A stretch of DNA of 64,000 nt from Variovorax brevis (GTDB lineage: Bacteria > Pseudomonadota > Gammaproteobacteria > Burkholderiales > Burkholderiaceae_C), in NCBI RefSeq assembly GCF_030317105.1, contig NZ_JASZYG010000002.1, positions 744,001-808,000 of the forward strand, given 5' to 3'. This document shows positions 27,857 through 36,248 of this stretch, piece by piece. The translations under genes were made by a program, and so were the position numbers. Below the pieces are notes generated by a model. That model did no database searches. It was not told where the DNA came from and saw nothing but the letters and a program-made list of their open reading frames with translations. Numbering within the stretch: position 1 is the first letter of the stretch; each line of letters begins with the position of its first letter.

Positions 27857-29712
27857 TGGCACTGCTCCAGATTTCAGAACCCGGCCAGGCGCCCGACCCG
27901 CACCAGCGAAAAATCGCGGTGGGCATCGACCTTGGCACGACCCATTCGCTGGTCGCCTCCGTGCGCAACGGTGTGGCCGAATGCCTTCCCGATACGCAAG
28001 GGCGTGTGCTGCTGCCTTCGGCGGTGCGCTACATGGAAGGCGATCGCCGCCAGATCGGCTTTGACGCGCTGGCCTCGCGCGCCACGGATCCGCACAACAC
28101 CATCACATCGGTCAAGCGCCTGATGGGCCGCGGCATCGACGACATCGCGCGCCGCGAGTCGCTTCCCTACCAGTTGACGGGCGAGGGCGGCATGGTGAAG
28201 GTGCGCACGGCTGTGGGCGACAAGTCCCCGGTCGAGATCAGCGCCGAGATCCTGGCGACGCTGCGCTTTCGCGCGGAAGACACCTTCGACGACGACCTGT
28301 ACGGCGCCGTCATCACGGTGCCGGCGTACTTCGACGAAGGCCAGCGACAGGCGACGAAGGATGCGGCCCAGTTGGCCGGCATCAATGTGTTGCGCCTCAT
28401 CAGCGAGCCGACGGCCGCGGCCATTGCCTACGGTCTCGACAATGCGGCCGAAGGCGTCTACGCCGTGTACGACCTTGGCGGCGGCACCTTCGACATCTCC
28501 ATCCTGCGCCTGACGCAGGGCGTGTTCGAGGTCATCGCGACGGGCGGTGACTCCGCGCTCGGCGGCGACGACTACGACCATGCGCTGGCCGACTTCGTGC
28601 TCGCGCAATCAGGCGTGACGCTGGCCAACGATGGCGACAAGGCCTCGCTGCTGATCGCCGCGCGTGCGGCGAAGGAAGCCTTGTCCGCTGTCGACAGCAC
28701 GCCCTTCGTGGCCGAGGTTGCCGGGCAGCACATCGGCGTCGACGTGAGCCGCGCGCAGTTCGAGCAGGCCACGGAAGCCATCACGGCGCGCACCCTGGCT
28801 GCCGTTCGCAAGGCCATGCGCGACGCGCGCCTCAAGCCCGACGAACTGCAGGGCGTGGTGCTCGTGGGCGGCGCAACGCGCATGCCGCAGATCCGCCGCG
28901 CCGTGGCCGAGTACTTCGGTCGCGAACCCTTTGTTGATTTGAACCCTGACGAAGTCGTCGCGCTCGGCGCTGCCGTCCAGGCCAACCAACTGGCTGGCAA
29001 TGGCGGTGCGGACGACCTGCTGCTGCTCGACGTGATTCCCCTGTCGCTCGGCATCGAGACCATGGGCGGACTGGTGGAGCGCATCGTCCCGCGCAACCAG
29101 ACCATCCCGACCGCGATGGCGCAGGACTTCACGACCTACCATGACGGTCAAACGGCGCTGGCCCTGCACGTCGTGCAAGGCGAACGCGACCTGGTGGCCG
29201 ACTGCCGCAGCCTTGCGCGCTTCGAGTTGCGCGGCATTCCGCCGATGGTGGCGGGCGCGGCGCGCATTCGTGTCACCTTCACCGTCGATGCGGACGGCCT
29301 GCTGAGCGTGAGCGCGAAGGAGCAGGGCAGCGGCGTCGAAGCCAGCGTGGCCGTGAAGCCATCGTATGGCCTGTCGGACGACCAGATTGCCACGATGCTG
29401 CAGGAAAGCTTCAAGACCGCGCAGCAGGACATGCAGGCCCGCGCGCTGGTCGAAGCCCGCGTCGATGCAGACCGCATGCTGCTGGCCACGCAAAGCGCGC
29501 TCGATGCCGACGCCGCCCTGCTCGACGAAGACGAACGCAAGGAAGTCGATGCGCTGATGGCCGCCTTGCGCAGTGCAAAGGACGCGACGGACGCCGCCAC
29601 GGTCGAAGCCGCCACCAAGGCGCTGGCCGACGGCACCGAAGCCTTTGCCGCACGCCGCATGAACCAGGGCATTGCCCGCGCCCTGTCGGGCCGCACGCTC
29701 GAATCCCTCTAG
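27856..29712 (+). CDS. hscA: Fe-S assembly chaperone HscA (Hsp70 type)
   Basis: A 618-residue specialised Hsp70 that drives cluster release from IscU. The nucleotide domain shows [33 protein letters not shown] and [17 protein letters not shown]; the substrate domain begins near [15 protein letters not shown] strong GGAGG ribosome site precedes ATG 27856. The length is normal for HscA and shorter than DnaK. Fdx follows after 9 nt. Confidence 0.96.
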   Translation: MALLQISEPGQAPDPHQRKIAVGIDLGTTHSLVASVRNGVAECLPDTQGRVLLPSAVRYMEGDRRQIGFDALASRATDPHNTITSVKRLMGRGIDDIARRESLPYQLTGEGGMVKVRTAVGDKSPVEISAEILATLRFRAEDTFDDDLYGAVITVPAYFDEGQRQATKDAAQLAGINVLRLISEPTAAAIAYGLDNAAEGVYAVYDLGGGTFDISILRLTQGVFEVIATGGDSALGGDDYDHALADFVLAQSGVTLANDGDKASLLIAARAAKEALSAVDSTPFVAEVAGQHIGVDVSRAQFEQATEAITARTLAAVRKAMRDARLKPDELQGVVLVGGATRMPQIRRAVAEYFGREPFVDLNPDEVVALGAAVQANQLAGNGGADDLLLLDVIPLSLGIETMGGLVERIVPRNQTIPTAMAQDFTTYHDGQTALALHVVQGERDLVADCRSLARFELRGIPPMVAGAARIRVTFTVDADGLLSVSAKEQGSGVEASVAVKPSYGLSDDQIATMLQESFKTAQQDMQARALVEARVDADRMLLATQSALDADAALLDEDERKEVDALMAALRSAKDATDAATVEAATKALADGTEAFAARRMNQGIARALSGRTLESL

Positions 29713-29721
29713 AACGCCTAC

Positions 29722-30060
29722 ATGCCCACGATCAAGATCCTTCCTCACGCCGAGTACTGCCCGAACGGCGCTGAAATCAGCGCGCCCGCGGGCACCTCGA
29801 TCTGCGAGGCCCTGCTCGAGAATCACATCAACATCGAGCACGCTTGCGAGATGAGCTGCGCCTGTACCACCTGCCACGTGGTGGTGCGGCAGGGGTTCAG
29901 CTCGCTCAATGAATCGGACGAGAGCGAAGACGACCTGCTCGACCGCGCCTGGGGCCTGGAGCCGCAGTCGCGCCTGAGCTGCCAGGCCATCCTTGCGCAG
30001 GAAAATGTGACGATCGAGATTCCTAAATACTCGATCAACCACGCAAAGGAAAATCACTGA
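29722..30060 (+). CDS. fdx: ISC-type [2Fe-2S] ferredoxin
   Basis: A 112-residue ferredoxin that supplies electrons for cluster assembly. The ligand Cys pattern is visible in HACEMSCACTTCHVVV (about 42-56) and LSCQA (about 87). Its stop is overlapped by the first codon of a repeat-made reading frame (ATGA at 30057-30062). No iscX follows, although that gene often ends this operon in other proteobacteria. Confidence 0.95.
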   Translation: MPTIKILPHAEYCPNGAEISAPAGTSICEALLENHINIEHACEMSCACTTCHVVVRQGFSSLNESDESEDDLLDRAWGLEPQSRLSCQAILAQENVTIEIPKYSINHAKENH

Positions 30061-30233
30061 TGAGCGCAGCGCTGGGCCGCCCCAAGCAAGCTCGCACCCC
30101 CTCGGGGGGCAGCGAAGGACACGAAGTGCCGAGCGTGGGGGCAACAGCTTCTGCGCCGGGCCGCCCCAAGCAAGCTCGCACCCCCTCGGGGGGCGGCGAG
30201 GACACGAAGTGCCGAGACTGGGGGCAGCTTTGA
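30060..30233 (+). CDS. 57-codon repeat-encoded frame coupling fdx to dnaQ
   Basis: ATG 30060 overlaps the fdx stop (ATGA) and the frame runs through both copies of the family repeat. It encodes MSAALGRPKQARTPSGGSEG... with GRPKQARTPSGG appearing twice, and stops at TGA 30231-30233. This stop overlaps the TTG start of dnaQ (TTGA). No ribosome site is needed if it is reached by coupling from fdx. It is probably a by-product of repeat insertion that kept translation open, not a functional protein; the junctions are nonetheless exact. Confidence 0.35.
   Translation: MSAALGRPKQARTPSGGSEGHEVPSVGATASAPGRPKQARTPSGGGEDTKCRDWGQL
30074..30225 (+). repeat. Two tandem copies of a Comamonadaceae-type 68-69 bp repeat
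   Basis: Copy 1 is 30074-30142 and copy 2 is 30158-30225. Both begin GGGCCGCCCCAAGCAAGC, contain the hairpin core CCCCCTCGGGGGG, share GACACGAAGTGCCGAG and end in TGGGGGC. I know sequences of this type as dispersed repeats in Variovorax and relatives; their role is unestablished. Confidence 0.85.
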
Positions 30234-30949
30234 CCCGGCAAATCGTCCTCGACACTGAAACCACGGGCCTGTCCGCCGAGAGCGGCGACCGCATCATCGA
30301 ACTGGGTTGCGTTGAGCTCTTCAACCGCAAGCTCACCGGCAACGACCTGCACATCTACTTCAACCCGGAACGTGAAAGCCACGAAGACGCGTTGAAGGTG
30401 CACGGGCTGACGACAGACTTCCTGCGCGACAAGCCGAAGTTCGCCACGCTGGCGAGCGATGTCATCGAGTACCTGCGCGGCGCCGAGATCATCATTCACA
30501 ACGCGGCCTTCGACGTCGGCTTCCTGAACAAGGAGTTCGAGCGTTGCGGGCTTGAGCCTTTGCAGAGCTTCGTCGCAGATGTCACCGACACGCTGGCGAT
30601 GGCCAAGACGGTGTACCCCGGCAAGCGCAATTCGCTCGATGCCTTGTGCGACCGCTTCGGTGTCGACCGCTCCAACCGCACCTTCCACGGCGCCAAGCTC
30701 GACGCGCAACTGCTGGCCGATGTCTACATCAACCTCACGCGCGGCCAGGATGCGCTTCTCATCGACATTTCGTCGAACGAGCCGGAGCAGGGCAGGGTGG
30801 TGGCGGTGGACTTGCGCGGCTTCGTCCTGCCGGTGATCACGGCTTCCGATGCGGAACTGGCGATCCACGAACAGGTGCTGCTGCAACTGGACAAGGCGAG
30901 CAACGGAAAAACGGTGTTCCGCCAATTCGCAGAAATTTCTGTGGCATAA
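30230..30949 (+). CDS. dnaQ: DNA polymerase III epsilon (proofreading) subunit
   Basis: A 239-residue 3'-5' exonuclease. The Exo I motif is IVLDTETTGLS, Exo II is IHNAAFDVGFLN and Exo III is FHGAKLDAQLLADVY. There is no ATG at the right place. TTG 30230 gives MTRQIVLDTETTG, the expected family start, and overlaps the preceding TGA; GTG 30209, seven codons upstream and inside the repeat, is the alternative. Upstream GGGGG from the repeat may serve as a ribosome site. The C-terminal region (about 185-239) binds the polymerase alpha subunit in the E. coli enzyme. Confidence 0.92.
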   Translation: MTRQIVLDTETTGLSAESGDRIIELGCVELFNRKLTGNDLHIYFNPERESHEDALKVHGLTTDFLRDKPKFATLASDVIEYLRGAEIIIHNAAFDVGFLNKEFERCGLEPLQSFVADVTDTLAMAKTVYPGKRNSLDALCDRFGVDRSNRTFHGAKLDAQLLADVYINLTRGQDALLIDISSNEPEQGRVVAVDLRGFVLPVITASDAELAIHEQVLLQLDKASNGKTVFRQFAEISVA

Positions 30950-30950
30950 T
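30945..30950 (+). promoter_or_regulatory. Candidate -10 element for tRNA-Val
   Basis: CATAAT overlaps the dnaQ stop codon, 60 bp before the tRNA. A -35 hexamer at the right distance is not convincing (CCAATT), so this is only a suggestion. Confidence 0.3.
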
Positions 30951-30987
30951 CTGAGGCTTCGCTGAACGGCGAACAAACATCTAGCCA

Positions 30988-31003
30988 CCCGGAGTTCTCC
31001 GGG
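30988..31003 (+). terminator. Hairpin between dnaQ and tRNA-Val
   Basis: CCCGGAG (30988-30994) pairs with CTCCGGG (30997-31003) across a 2-nt TT gap. In practice the loop must open to 4 or more nt. No U-tract follows. It may help end dnaQ transcription or act in processing of the tRNA precursor. Confidence 0.35.
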
Positions 31004-31010
31004 CCGGCAG

Positions 31011-31085
31011 GGGCGGTTAGCTCAGGGGTAGAGCACAGCATTCACACTGCTGGGGTCGGAGGTTCGAAACCTCCACCGCCCACCA
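31011..31085 (+). tRNA. tRNA-Val (anticodon CAC)
   Basis: A 75-nt cloverleaf with encoded CCA. The acceptor stem GGGCGGT pairs with ACCGCCC (31075-31081). The D arm contains GCTC/GAGC, the anticodon stem CAGCA/TGCTG encloses TTCACAC with anticodon CAC, and the T arm is GGAGG-TTCGAAA-CCTCC. It reads GUG codons, which are frequent in this GC-rich genome. Confidence 0.97.
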
Positions 31086-31105
31086 AATTCCTCAAGAAAT
31101 CAGTC

Positions 31106-31134
31106 AACGGCTCAAGTGTTCTGCTTGAGCCGTT
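31106..31134 (+). terminator. Terminator after tRNA-Val
   Basis: A perfect 11-bp stem AACGGCTCAAG (31106-31116) with CTTGAGCCGTT (31124-31134) and a 7-nt loop, followed by TCTGCATTT. It starts 20 nt after the CCA end. Confidence 0.8.
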
Positions 31135-31208
31135 CTGCATTTGGGCCGCGGCTTTCCTATGGATTGCTGATCTCGTATGGCAGGGTGCCGGGTCATCTCA
31201 ACTCATAG

Positions 31209-31221
31209 GTTGTCAGACAAC
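31209..31221. promoter_or_regulatory. GntR/FCD-type operator-like palindrome upstream of the left tctC
   Basis: GTTGTC-A-GACAAC is a perfect 13-bp inverted repeat. Its core TTGTCAGACAA fits the TnGTnnnACnA pattern recognised by many FCD-type GntR regulators, which include hexuronate regulators. It lies 213 bp before the tctC start. Confidence 0.45.
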
Positions 31222-31434
31222 TCATTGCCTCAGCTCTCGTGGCAGCAAAGCTGGGGTGTGCGCCATTGACGCGGAGCGCGTTGTTCGTAATATCGGTCGA
31301 TAGTGGGTTGCGTGGCGGCGTGGGTTATACGACAACAGATAACTTCCTGCGCAGTCGCGTCGAATCCCCATTGAGCAAGAAACCGAACGGGATCGAATCG
31401 TCGAACCCTCATCGCCCCCAATCTGGAGACATCC

Positions 31435-32394
31435 ATGAAGACCACCCTCACCGCCTTGGCCTTTGGCTTGGTCGCCTTCGTTGCCAGCGCACAGACATGG
31501 CCCGACAAACAGGTCACGCTCGTTGTTCCGTTCCCGCCCGGCGGCTCCACCGATCAAGTCGCACGTGCCGCTGCGCCAAATCTCACCGAGAAATTCAAGC
31601 AGTCATTCATCGTCGACAACAAGGCCGGGGCGACGGGCACCATCGGCGCCACGTTCGTGAAGCGCGCAGCACCGGATGGCTACACCTTCCTGGTCACCTC
31701 GCTCGGCCCGCTGGTGATCGTGCCGCATCTGGTCAAGAGCATGCAGTACGACGCGCTCAAGGATTTCGACCTCATCACGGTCGCGGTGCAGTCGCCCAAT
31801 GTGCTCGTGGTGCCGACCAGCTCGCCGCACAAGAGCGTCGCGGACGTCATCGCCTACGAGAAAGCCAACCCCGGCAAGATGAGCTTCGGCTCCGCCGGCA
31901 ACGGGTCGAGCGACCACCTCACTGCCGAGTTGTTCTGGCAGCAAACGGGCACGAAGGGCATCCACGTGCCGTACAAGGGCGGGGCGCCCGTGCACACCGA
32001 CCTCATGGGCGGCCAGGTGGATGCCTCGTTCCAGAACATCAACTCGGTGGCGCAATACATCAAGGGCGGCAAGATGCGTGCGCTGGCGGTGACCAGCCCG
32101 AAGCGCTCGCCGGTGTTGCCGGACGTGCCGACGCTGGCCGAAGCCGGCGTCAAGAACGTGGAAGTGGCCTCGTGGCAAGCCATCGTGGCGCCCAAGGGCT
32201 TGCCTGCCGCCGTGCGTGACAGCGCGCATGGCGCTTTTGTCGAGGCGCTGAGCGATCCGAAGGTCAAGGATCAGTTCACCTCGATCGGATTCGAGATGGT
32301 GCTGAACACGCCCGCCCAGTTCGCGACCTTCCAGCAGCAGGAGTACGCGCGCTGGAAGAAGGTGATCGAGGCGGGGAACATCACGATCGAGTGA
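31435..32394 (+). CDS. Tripartite tricarboxylate transporter-type solute-binding protein (Bug/TctC), left copy
   Basis: A 319-residue periplasmic binding protein with signal peptide MKTTLTALAFGLVAFVASAQ. The Bug family opening is VTLVVPFPPGGSTDQVAR; GATGTIGATFVKRAAPDGYT and VPYKGGAPVHTDLMGGQ are typical. It is about 89% identical by hand count to the protein at 37439-38398 and lies inverted to it. No tctA or tctB membrane genes are nearby, so it may work with a distant transporter or act in sensing. The galactarate neighbourhood suggests a sugar-acid ligand. It converges on garD with a 30-bp gap. Confidence 0.93.
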   Translation: MKTTLTALAFGLVAFVASAQTWPDKQVTLVVPFPPGGSTDQVARAAAPNLTEKFKQSFIVDNKAGATGTIGATFVKRAAPDGYTFLVTSLGPLVIVPHLVKSMQYDALKDFDLITVAVQSPNVLVVPTSSPHKSVADVIAYEKANPGKMSFGSAGNGSSDHLTAELFWQQTGTKGIHVPYKGGAPVHTDLMGGQVDASFQNINSVAQYIKGGKMRALAVTSPKRSPVLPDVPTLAEAGVKNVEVASWQAIVAPKGLPAAVRDSAHGAFVEALSDPKVKDQFTSIGFEMVLNTPAQFATFQQQEYARWKKVIEAGNITIE

Positions 32395-32405
32395 TCGTGA
32401 ATCAC

Positions 32406-32433
32406 GTGACGTGCGTTCAGCAGCTCACGTCAC
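32406..32433. terminator. Hairpin at the convergent tctC/garD ends
   Basis: GTGACGTG (32406-32413) pairs with CACGTCAC (32426-32433) with a 12-nt loop; the right arm overlaps the end of garD. No U-tract. Confidence 0.35.
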
Positions 32434-34017
32434 CGGCGCCGGATTGAACAGCACCAGTGCGTTGTGGAGCTTCCAGTGCTCCGCCCAAGTCTTCTTGCGG
32501 CCGCTGGCCACCTCGAGCATGAGGTGGAACATCTCCCAGCCCACGTCGGCAATCGTCTTTTCCCCTGTAGCAATGGTGCCGGCGTTGATGTCCATGAGGT
32601 CATGCCAGCGCCGCGCCAAGTCGGCGCGTGTGGCGACCTTGATCACCGGCACTTCCGCCAGACCGTAGGGCGTGCCGCGGCCTGTCGTGAACACATGCAG
32701 GTTCATGCCGGCCGCCAGTTGCAGCGTGCCACAGATGAAATCGCTGGCCGGCGTGGCCGCGTAGATCAGGCCCTTCTGCTTGACCTTCTCGCCGGGCGAG
32801 ATCACGCCGGAGATCGGCGAACTGCCTGACTTCACGATCGAGCCCATCGCCTTTTCGACGATGTTCGACAGGCCGCCTTTCTTGTTGCCTGGCGTCGTGT
32901 TGGCGCTGCGATCGACGCGGCCTTTGTCCAGGTAGGCGTCGTACCAGGCCATCTCGCGGATCATGCCTTCGGCCACTTCAGGCGTCGCGGCGCGCGAAGT
33001 GAGTTGGTCGATGCCGTCGCGCACCTCGGTCACTTCCGAGAACATGACGGTGGCGCCGGCGCGCACCAGCAAGTCGGTGCAAAAGCCCACCGCCGGGTTG
33101 GCGGTGACGCCGGAGAAAGCGTCGCTGCCGCCGCATTGAACACCGACCACCAGTTCGCTGGCAGGCACCGTCTCGCGGCGACGGGCGTTCAGGCGCTCCA
33201 GGTGTTCTTCCGCCTGCCGCATGATCGACTCGACCATCGACATGAAGCCGACGTGCGCGTCGTCCTGCAGGCAGACCACGTCGAGCTTGGCGTCGGCGCT
33301 CGAGCCGACATCGGCGACGTTGCGCTCGTCGATGAGGGGAATGGTGCCCGGTGGCATCAGGCGTTCGGGTTGCAGCTTTTCGCAGCCCAGGCTCACCACC
33401 ATGACTTCACCGCCGAAGTTGGGGTTCAGGCTGATGTTGCGCAGCGTGCGGATCGGGATGATCGCGTCGGGCGCATCGATGGCCACGCCGCAGCCGTAAG
33501 TGTGTTCCAGCGCCACGACGTCGTCGACGTTGGGAAAGCGCGGCAGCAGTTCGGACTTGATCCGAGAAACGGCGAACTCGGTCACGCCCGCCACGCACTG
33601 CACCGTCTGCGTGATCGCGAGGATGTTGCGCGTGCCCACCGAGCCGTCGGCGTTGACGTAGCCCTCGAAGGTGTACCCCTCGAGCGGCGCCTGTGCCGGC
33701 ACCTTGACGGTGGCAATGGGCAGCCCCACCAGTTCACGCGCCGCAGGCATTTTGAGCAGGCGTTCGTGCACCCAGCTTCCGGCCGGGATGGCCTTCAGCG
33801 CATAGCCGATCGGCACGTTGTAGCGGCGCACCTCGCCGCCGTCGGGGATGTCCACCAGTGCGACCTTGTGCGCCTGCGGGACCTTGTCGACGAGCGTGAG
33901 GCCCGAGGGGAAGATGGTGCCCGCAGGCAGGCCGCCGTCGTTCGCCACGATCGCAACGTTGTCGTTGTCGTGCATCGTGATGAACAGGGGTGCCGGTGTT
34001 GGCGATTCACGCTTCAT
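32425..34017 (-). CDS. garD: Galactarate dehydratase (UxaA/GarD family)
   Basis: A 530-residue iron-dependent dehydratase converting galactarate to 5-keto-4-deoxy-glucarate. An N-terminal SAF domain (about 15-95, [19 protein letters not shown]) precedes the catalytic part, with [53 protein letters not shown] and the C-terminal LFNPAPVT. It follows the E. coli GarD sequence as I recall it closely and over its full length; altronate dehydratase (UxaA) is a more distant alternative. It is the last gene of the minus-strand operon, 18 nt after the MFS gene. Confidence 0.9.
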   Translation of the reverse strand: MKRESPTPAPLFITMHDNDNVAIVANDGGLPAGTIFPSGLTLVDKVPQAHKVALVDIPDGGEVRRYNVPIGYALKAIPAGSWVHERLLKMPAARELVGLPIATVKVPAQAPLEGYTFEGYVNADGSVGTRNILAITQTVQCVAGVTEFAVSRIKSELLPRFPNVDDVVALEHTYGCGVAIDAPDAIIPIRTLRNISLNPNFGGEVMVVSLGCEKLQPERLMPPGTIPLIDERNVADVGSSADAKLDVVCLQDDAHVGFMSMVESIMRQAEEHLERLNARRRETVPASELVVGVQCGGSDAFSGVTANPAVGFCTDLLVRAGATVMFSEVTEVRDGIDQLTSRAATPEVAEGMIREMAWYDAYLDKGRVDRSANTTPGNKKGGLSNIVEKAMGSIVKSGSSPISGVISPGEKVKQKGLIYAATPASDFICGTLQLAAGMNLHVFTTGRGTPYGLAEVPVIKVATRADLARRWHDLMDINAGTIATGEKTIADVGWEMFHLMLEVASGRKKTWAEHWKLHNALVLFNPAPVT

Positions 34018-34035
34018 GAGTACTCCTGCGCTGAC

Positions 34036-35328
34036 TTACTTGGCCACGGCCGCCGCTGGCGTCCAGTGGGGTTCCGGAACGCGCTCGCCGCTGCGGGCCA
34101 GCAGGCACACGACCACTGCAGCCGCAATGTCGAACACCGCAAGCAGAACGAACAGCGGGCTGTAGCCGACTTGCGTGACGAGCACGCCGAACAAGGCCGT
34201 GAACGCCGCGGCGCCCAGGTAGCCCGCCATGCCGCCCATGCCGGTGGCAGTGGCGACTTCGTTCTTGCCGAACATGTCGGACGTGATGGAATAGAGCGCG
34301 CCCGACAGCGTCTGGTGCGCAAACCCGCCGACGCAAAGCAGCGCGATGGCCACATAGGGGCTCGCGACGAAGCCCACGCAGGCCGGCCCGACCATGCACA
34401 GCGCACCGAGGACGAAGACCATCTTGCGCGAGGTGAACAGCGACACCTTGGCGTACTTGTGGAAGAGCGGGCTCAGGTAGCCGCCGAGCACGCAGCCGAT
34501 GTCCGCCGCCAGGAAGGGCATCCACGCGAACATCGCCACTTCCTTCAGGTTCATGTGACGCTCCGTCATCATGTAGAGAGGGATCCAGGCGTTGAAGGTC
34601 TGCCAGGCCGGCTCCGACAGGATGCGCGGAATACCGATGGCCCAGAAGTCGCGGCTGCGGATCATCTCGGTCCACTTGCGCTTGGCGACGCCGGCGTTGC
34701 TGTATTTCGCTTCTTGTCCCGAGAGGATGTATTCGCGCTCGTTCTCGGTCAGGGCCTGGTGGTCCTTCGGGTGGCGATAGAACAGCATCCACAGCGCGCT
34801 CCAGACGATGCCCAGCGCGCCGACGATCAGGAAGGCCCATTGCCATTGCCCGTGCATCAGTGCCCAGACCACCAGTGGGGGAGCCAGGAGGGCGCCCACC
34901 GACGAGCCGATGTTGAACCAGCCGATCGCCACCGAGCGTTCCTTGGCCGGGAACCACTCCGTCGTCGATTTCACGCCAGCAGGAATGCCGGCCGCCTCGG
35001 TCAGGCCCAGCAGGCCGCGGAAGAAGGCCAGGCTTTGCCAGCCGGTGGACCATGCCGCCGCGGCGCAGGCGAGCGACCAGAGCAGCGCAAAGACGCCAAA
35101 GCCGATCTTCGTGCCGATCGCGTCGAGCAAGTAGCCCGCGACCGGCTGCATGAATGCATAGCAGAGCTGCCATGCGACCACGATATGCGAGTACTGCTCC
35201 ACGGTGATGTGGAGGTCTTTCATCAGCGTCGGTGCGGCCACCGACAGCGTGTTGCGCGCGAGGTAGTTGACGATGAGGCCGGCCGAAACCAAGCCAACCA
35301 TCCACCAGCGCAAGCCTTTGATCTTCAT
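34036..35328 (-). CDS. MFS transporter, hexuronate/sugar-acid type
   Basis: A 430-residue major-facilitator protein with about twelve membrane segments, of the anion:cation symporter branch that includes ExuT, GudP and GarP. Visible motifs are MKIKGLRWWMVGLVSAGL, NYLARNTLSVAAPTLMKDL and EWFPAKERSVAIGWFNIGSS. ATG 35328 has a strong ribosome site (AGGAGA); longer frames lack one. The neighbourhood points to galacturonate, glucuronate or galactarate uptake. It probably provides the main uptake route, because the solute-binding proteins here lack membrane partners. Confidence 0.88.
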   Translation of the reverse strand: MKIKGLRWWMVGLVSAGLIVNYLARNTLSVAAPTLMKDLHITVEQYSHIVVAWQLCYAFMQPVAGYLLDAIGTKIGFGVFALLWSLACAAAAWSTGWQSLAFFRGLLGLTEAAGIPAGVKSTTEWFPAKERSVAIGWFNIGSSVGALLAPPLVVWALMHGQWQWAFLIVGALGIVWSALWMLFYRHPKDHQALTENEREYILSGQEAKYSNAGVAKRKWTEMIRSRDFWAIGIPRILSEPAWQTFNAWIPLYMMTERHMNLKEVAMFAWMPFLAADIGCVLGGYLSPLFHKYAKVSLFTSRKMVFVLGALCMVGPACVGFVASPYVAIALLCVGGFAHQTLSGALYSITSDMFGKNEVATATGMGGMAGYLGAAAFTALFGVLVTQVGYSPLFVLLAVFDIAAAVVVCLLARSGERVPEPHWTPAAAVAK

Positions 35329-35391
35329 CGCGTTATCTCCTGTTATGTATTGAATCTGTGGAGTCAAGAAATGGAATGCCGTGCGACGCGT

Positions 35392-36198
35392 TCACTGCGC
35401 CGCGATGTCACTCCGCGAGTAATTGATGCCGACAAAGCTGCCACCCTGGAAGCGTTGGCCCAGTGCGTCGAGCGGGTTCGGCTTGGCCAGTACTTCAGCG
35501 GCGAACGCTTCGGCGTCCTGCTTCGGCTTGAAGCCCAAGCGTTCGGCGCCGCTGTTGTCCCACCAGCTGCGCTGGTTGGCCGACACGCCCCACACGACGA
35601 GGAAGCCCACGTCCTCGGCTTCAACGCAGCGATCGATGAAATGAAGAAAGTCTTCGTGGCCGAACCAGGTGCTCAGGTGACGCGGCTCGGTCGGTCGTTC
35701 AACGCAACTGCCGATGCGCACGCAGATGCTTTCGATGCCGTGCTTGTCCCAGTACATGCGCGCCAGGCCTTCGCCCCACATCTTGCTCAGGCCGTAGAAG
35801 CCGTCGGGCCGGAGCTGGCAATCGAGGTCGAGCTTCTCGGTGACCGGGTACATGCCGATCGCGTGGTTGGAGCTGGCAAAGACGATGCGACGAACGCCGT
35901 TGCGCCGAGCGCCTTCATAGACTTCGACCAGGGCGCGCAGGTTGTTCTCGATGATCTCGGGCAGCGGCTTCTCGACGCTCGTGCCAGCGAGGTGGATCAG
36001 CACATCCACGCCGTCGAGCAATTGGTCAACCACAGCGCTGTCGCGCAGGTCGCCGTGCATCAAGTCCTCGCCATCCACCAAGGGCGCCAGCGGCTTGCTG
36101 CCGGCGGCCGAGCGCAGCGGGACACCGCGCGCGATCAATGCAGAGCGCAAGACGGAGCCAAGCTGGCCGGCCGCACCGCTGAGGGCAATCTTCTTCAT
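35392..36198 (-). CDS. udh: Uronate dehydrogenase
   Basis: A 268-residue short-chain/extended NAD-dependent enzyme that oxidises galacturonate or glucuronate to the aldaro-lactone. The Rossmann motif is GAAGQLG (residues about 8-14), the catalytic Tyr-Lys pair is in YGLSKMWGE (about 136-140), and HLAGTSVEKPLPEII is typical of Udh. ATG 36198 has AAGGAA upstream. With the two dehydratases it forms the oxidative uronate route. Confidence 0.9.
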   Translation of the reverse strand: MKKIALSGAAGQLGSVLRSALIARGVPLRSAAGSKPLAPLVDGEDLMHGDLRDSAVVDQLLDGVDVLIHLAGTSVEKPLPEIIENNLRALVEVYEGARRNGVRRIVFASSNHAIGMYPVTEKLDLDCQLRPDGFYGLSKMWGEGLARMYWDKHGIESICVRIGSCVERPTEPRHLSTWFGHEDFLHFIDRCVEAEDVGFLVVWGVSANQRSWWDNSGAERLGFKPKQDAEAFAAEVLAKPNPLDALGQRFQGGSFVGINYSRSDIAAQ

Positions 36199-36248
36199 GG
36201 GGTTCCTTTGGCTGCGCAACAGGGGCGCGCGGGAGTTGTCGTGGGTGC

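Larger units (their letters stand above)
31086..31434. other. 349-bp intergenic stretch between tRNA-Val and the left tctC
   Basis: No convincing gene on either strand. It holds the tRNA terminator (31106-31134), a GTTGTC-A-GACAAC operator-like palindrome (31209-31221), and the tctC leader. The last 45 bp before the tctC start resemble the leader of the right-hand tctC copy (GTCGAAC...TCGCCC...TGGAGACA), showing the duplication includes the ribosome site TGGAGA. Confidence 0.7.

Noticed and set aside
28609..30354. Minus-strand frame opposite hscA and fdx containing CELAWGGPA twice
   Set aside because: The repeated peptide is simply the reverse translation of the family repeat; the rest is antisense of hscA.
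31239..31560. Possible small gene in the tRNA-tctC gap
   Set aside because: Frames there continue out of phase into tctC, lack ribosome sites and have no recognisable motif.
32396..32406. CGTGA-A-TCACG palindrome after the left tctC
   Set aside because: Only 5 bp per arm; the 8-bp stem beside it is the better terminator candidate.
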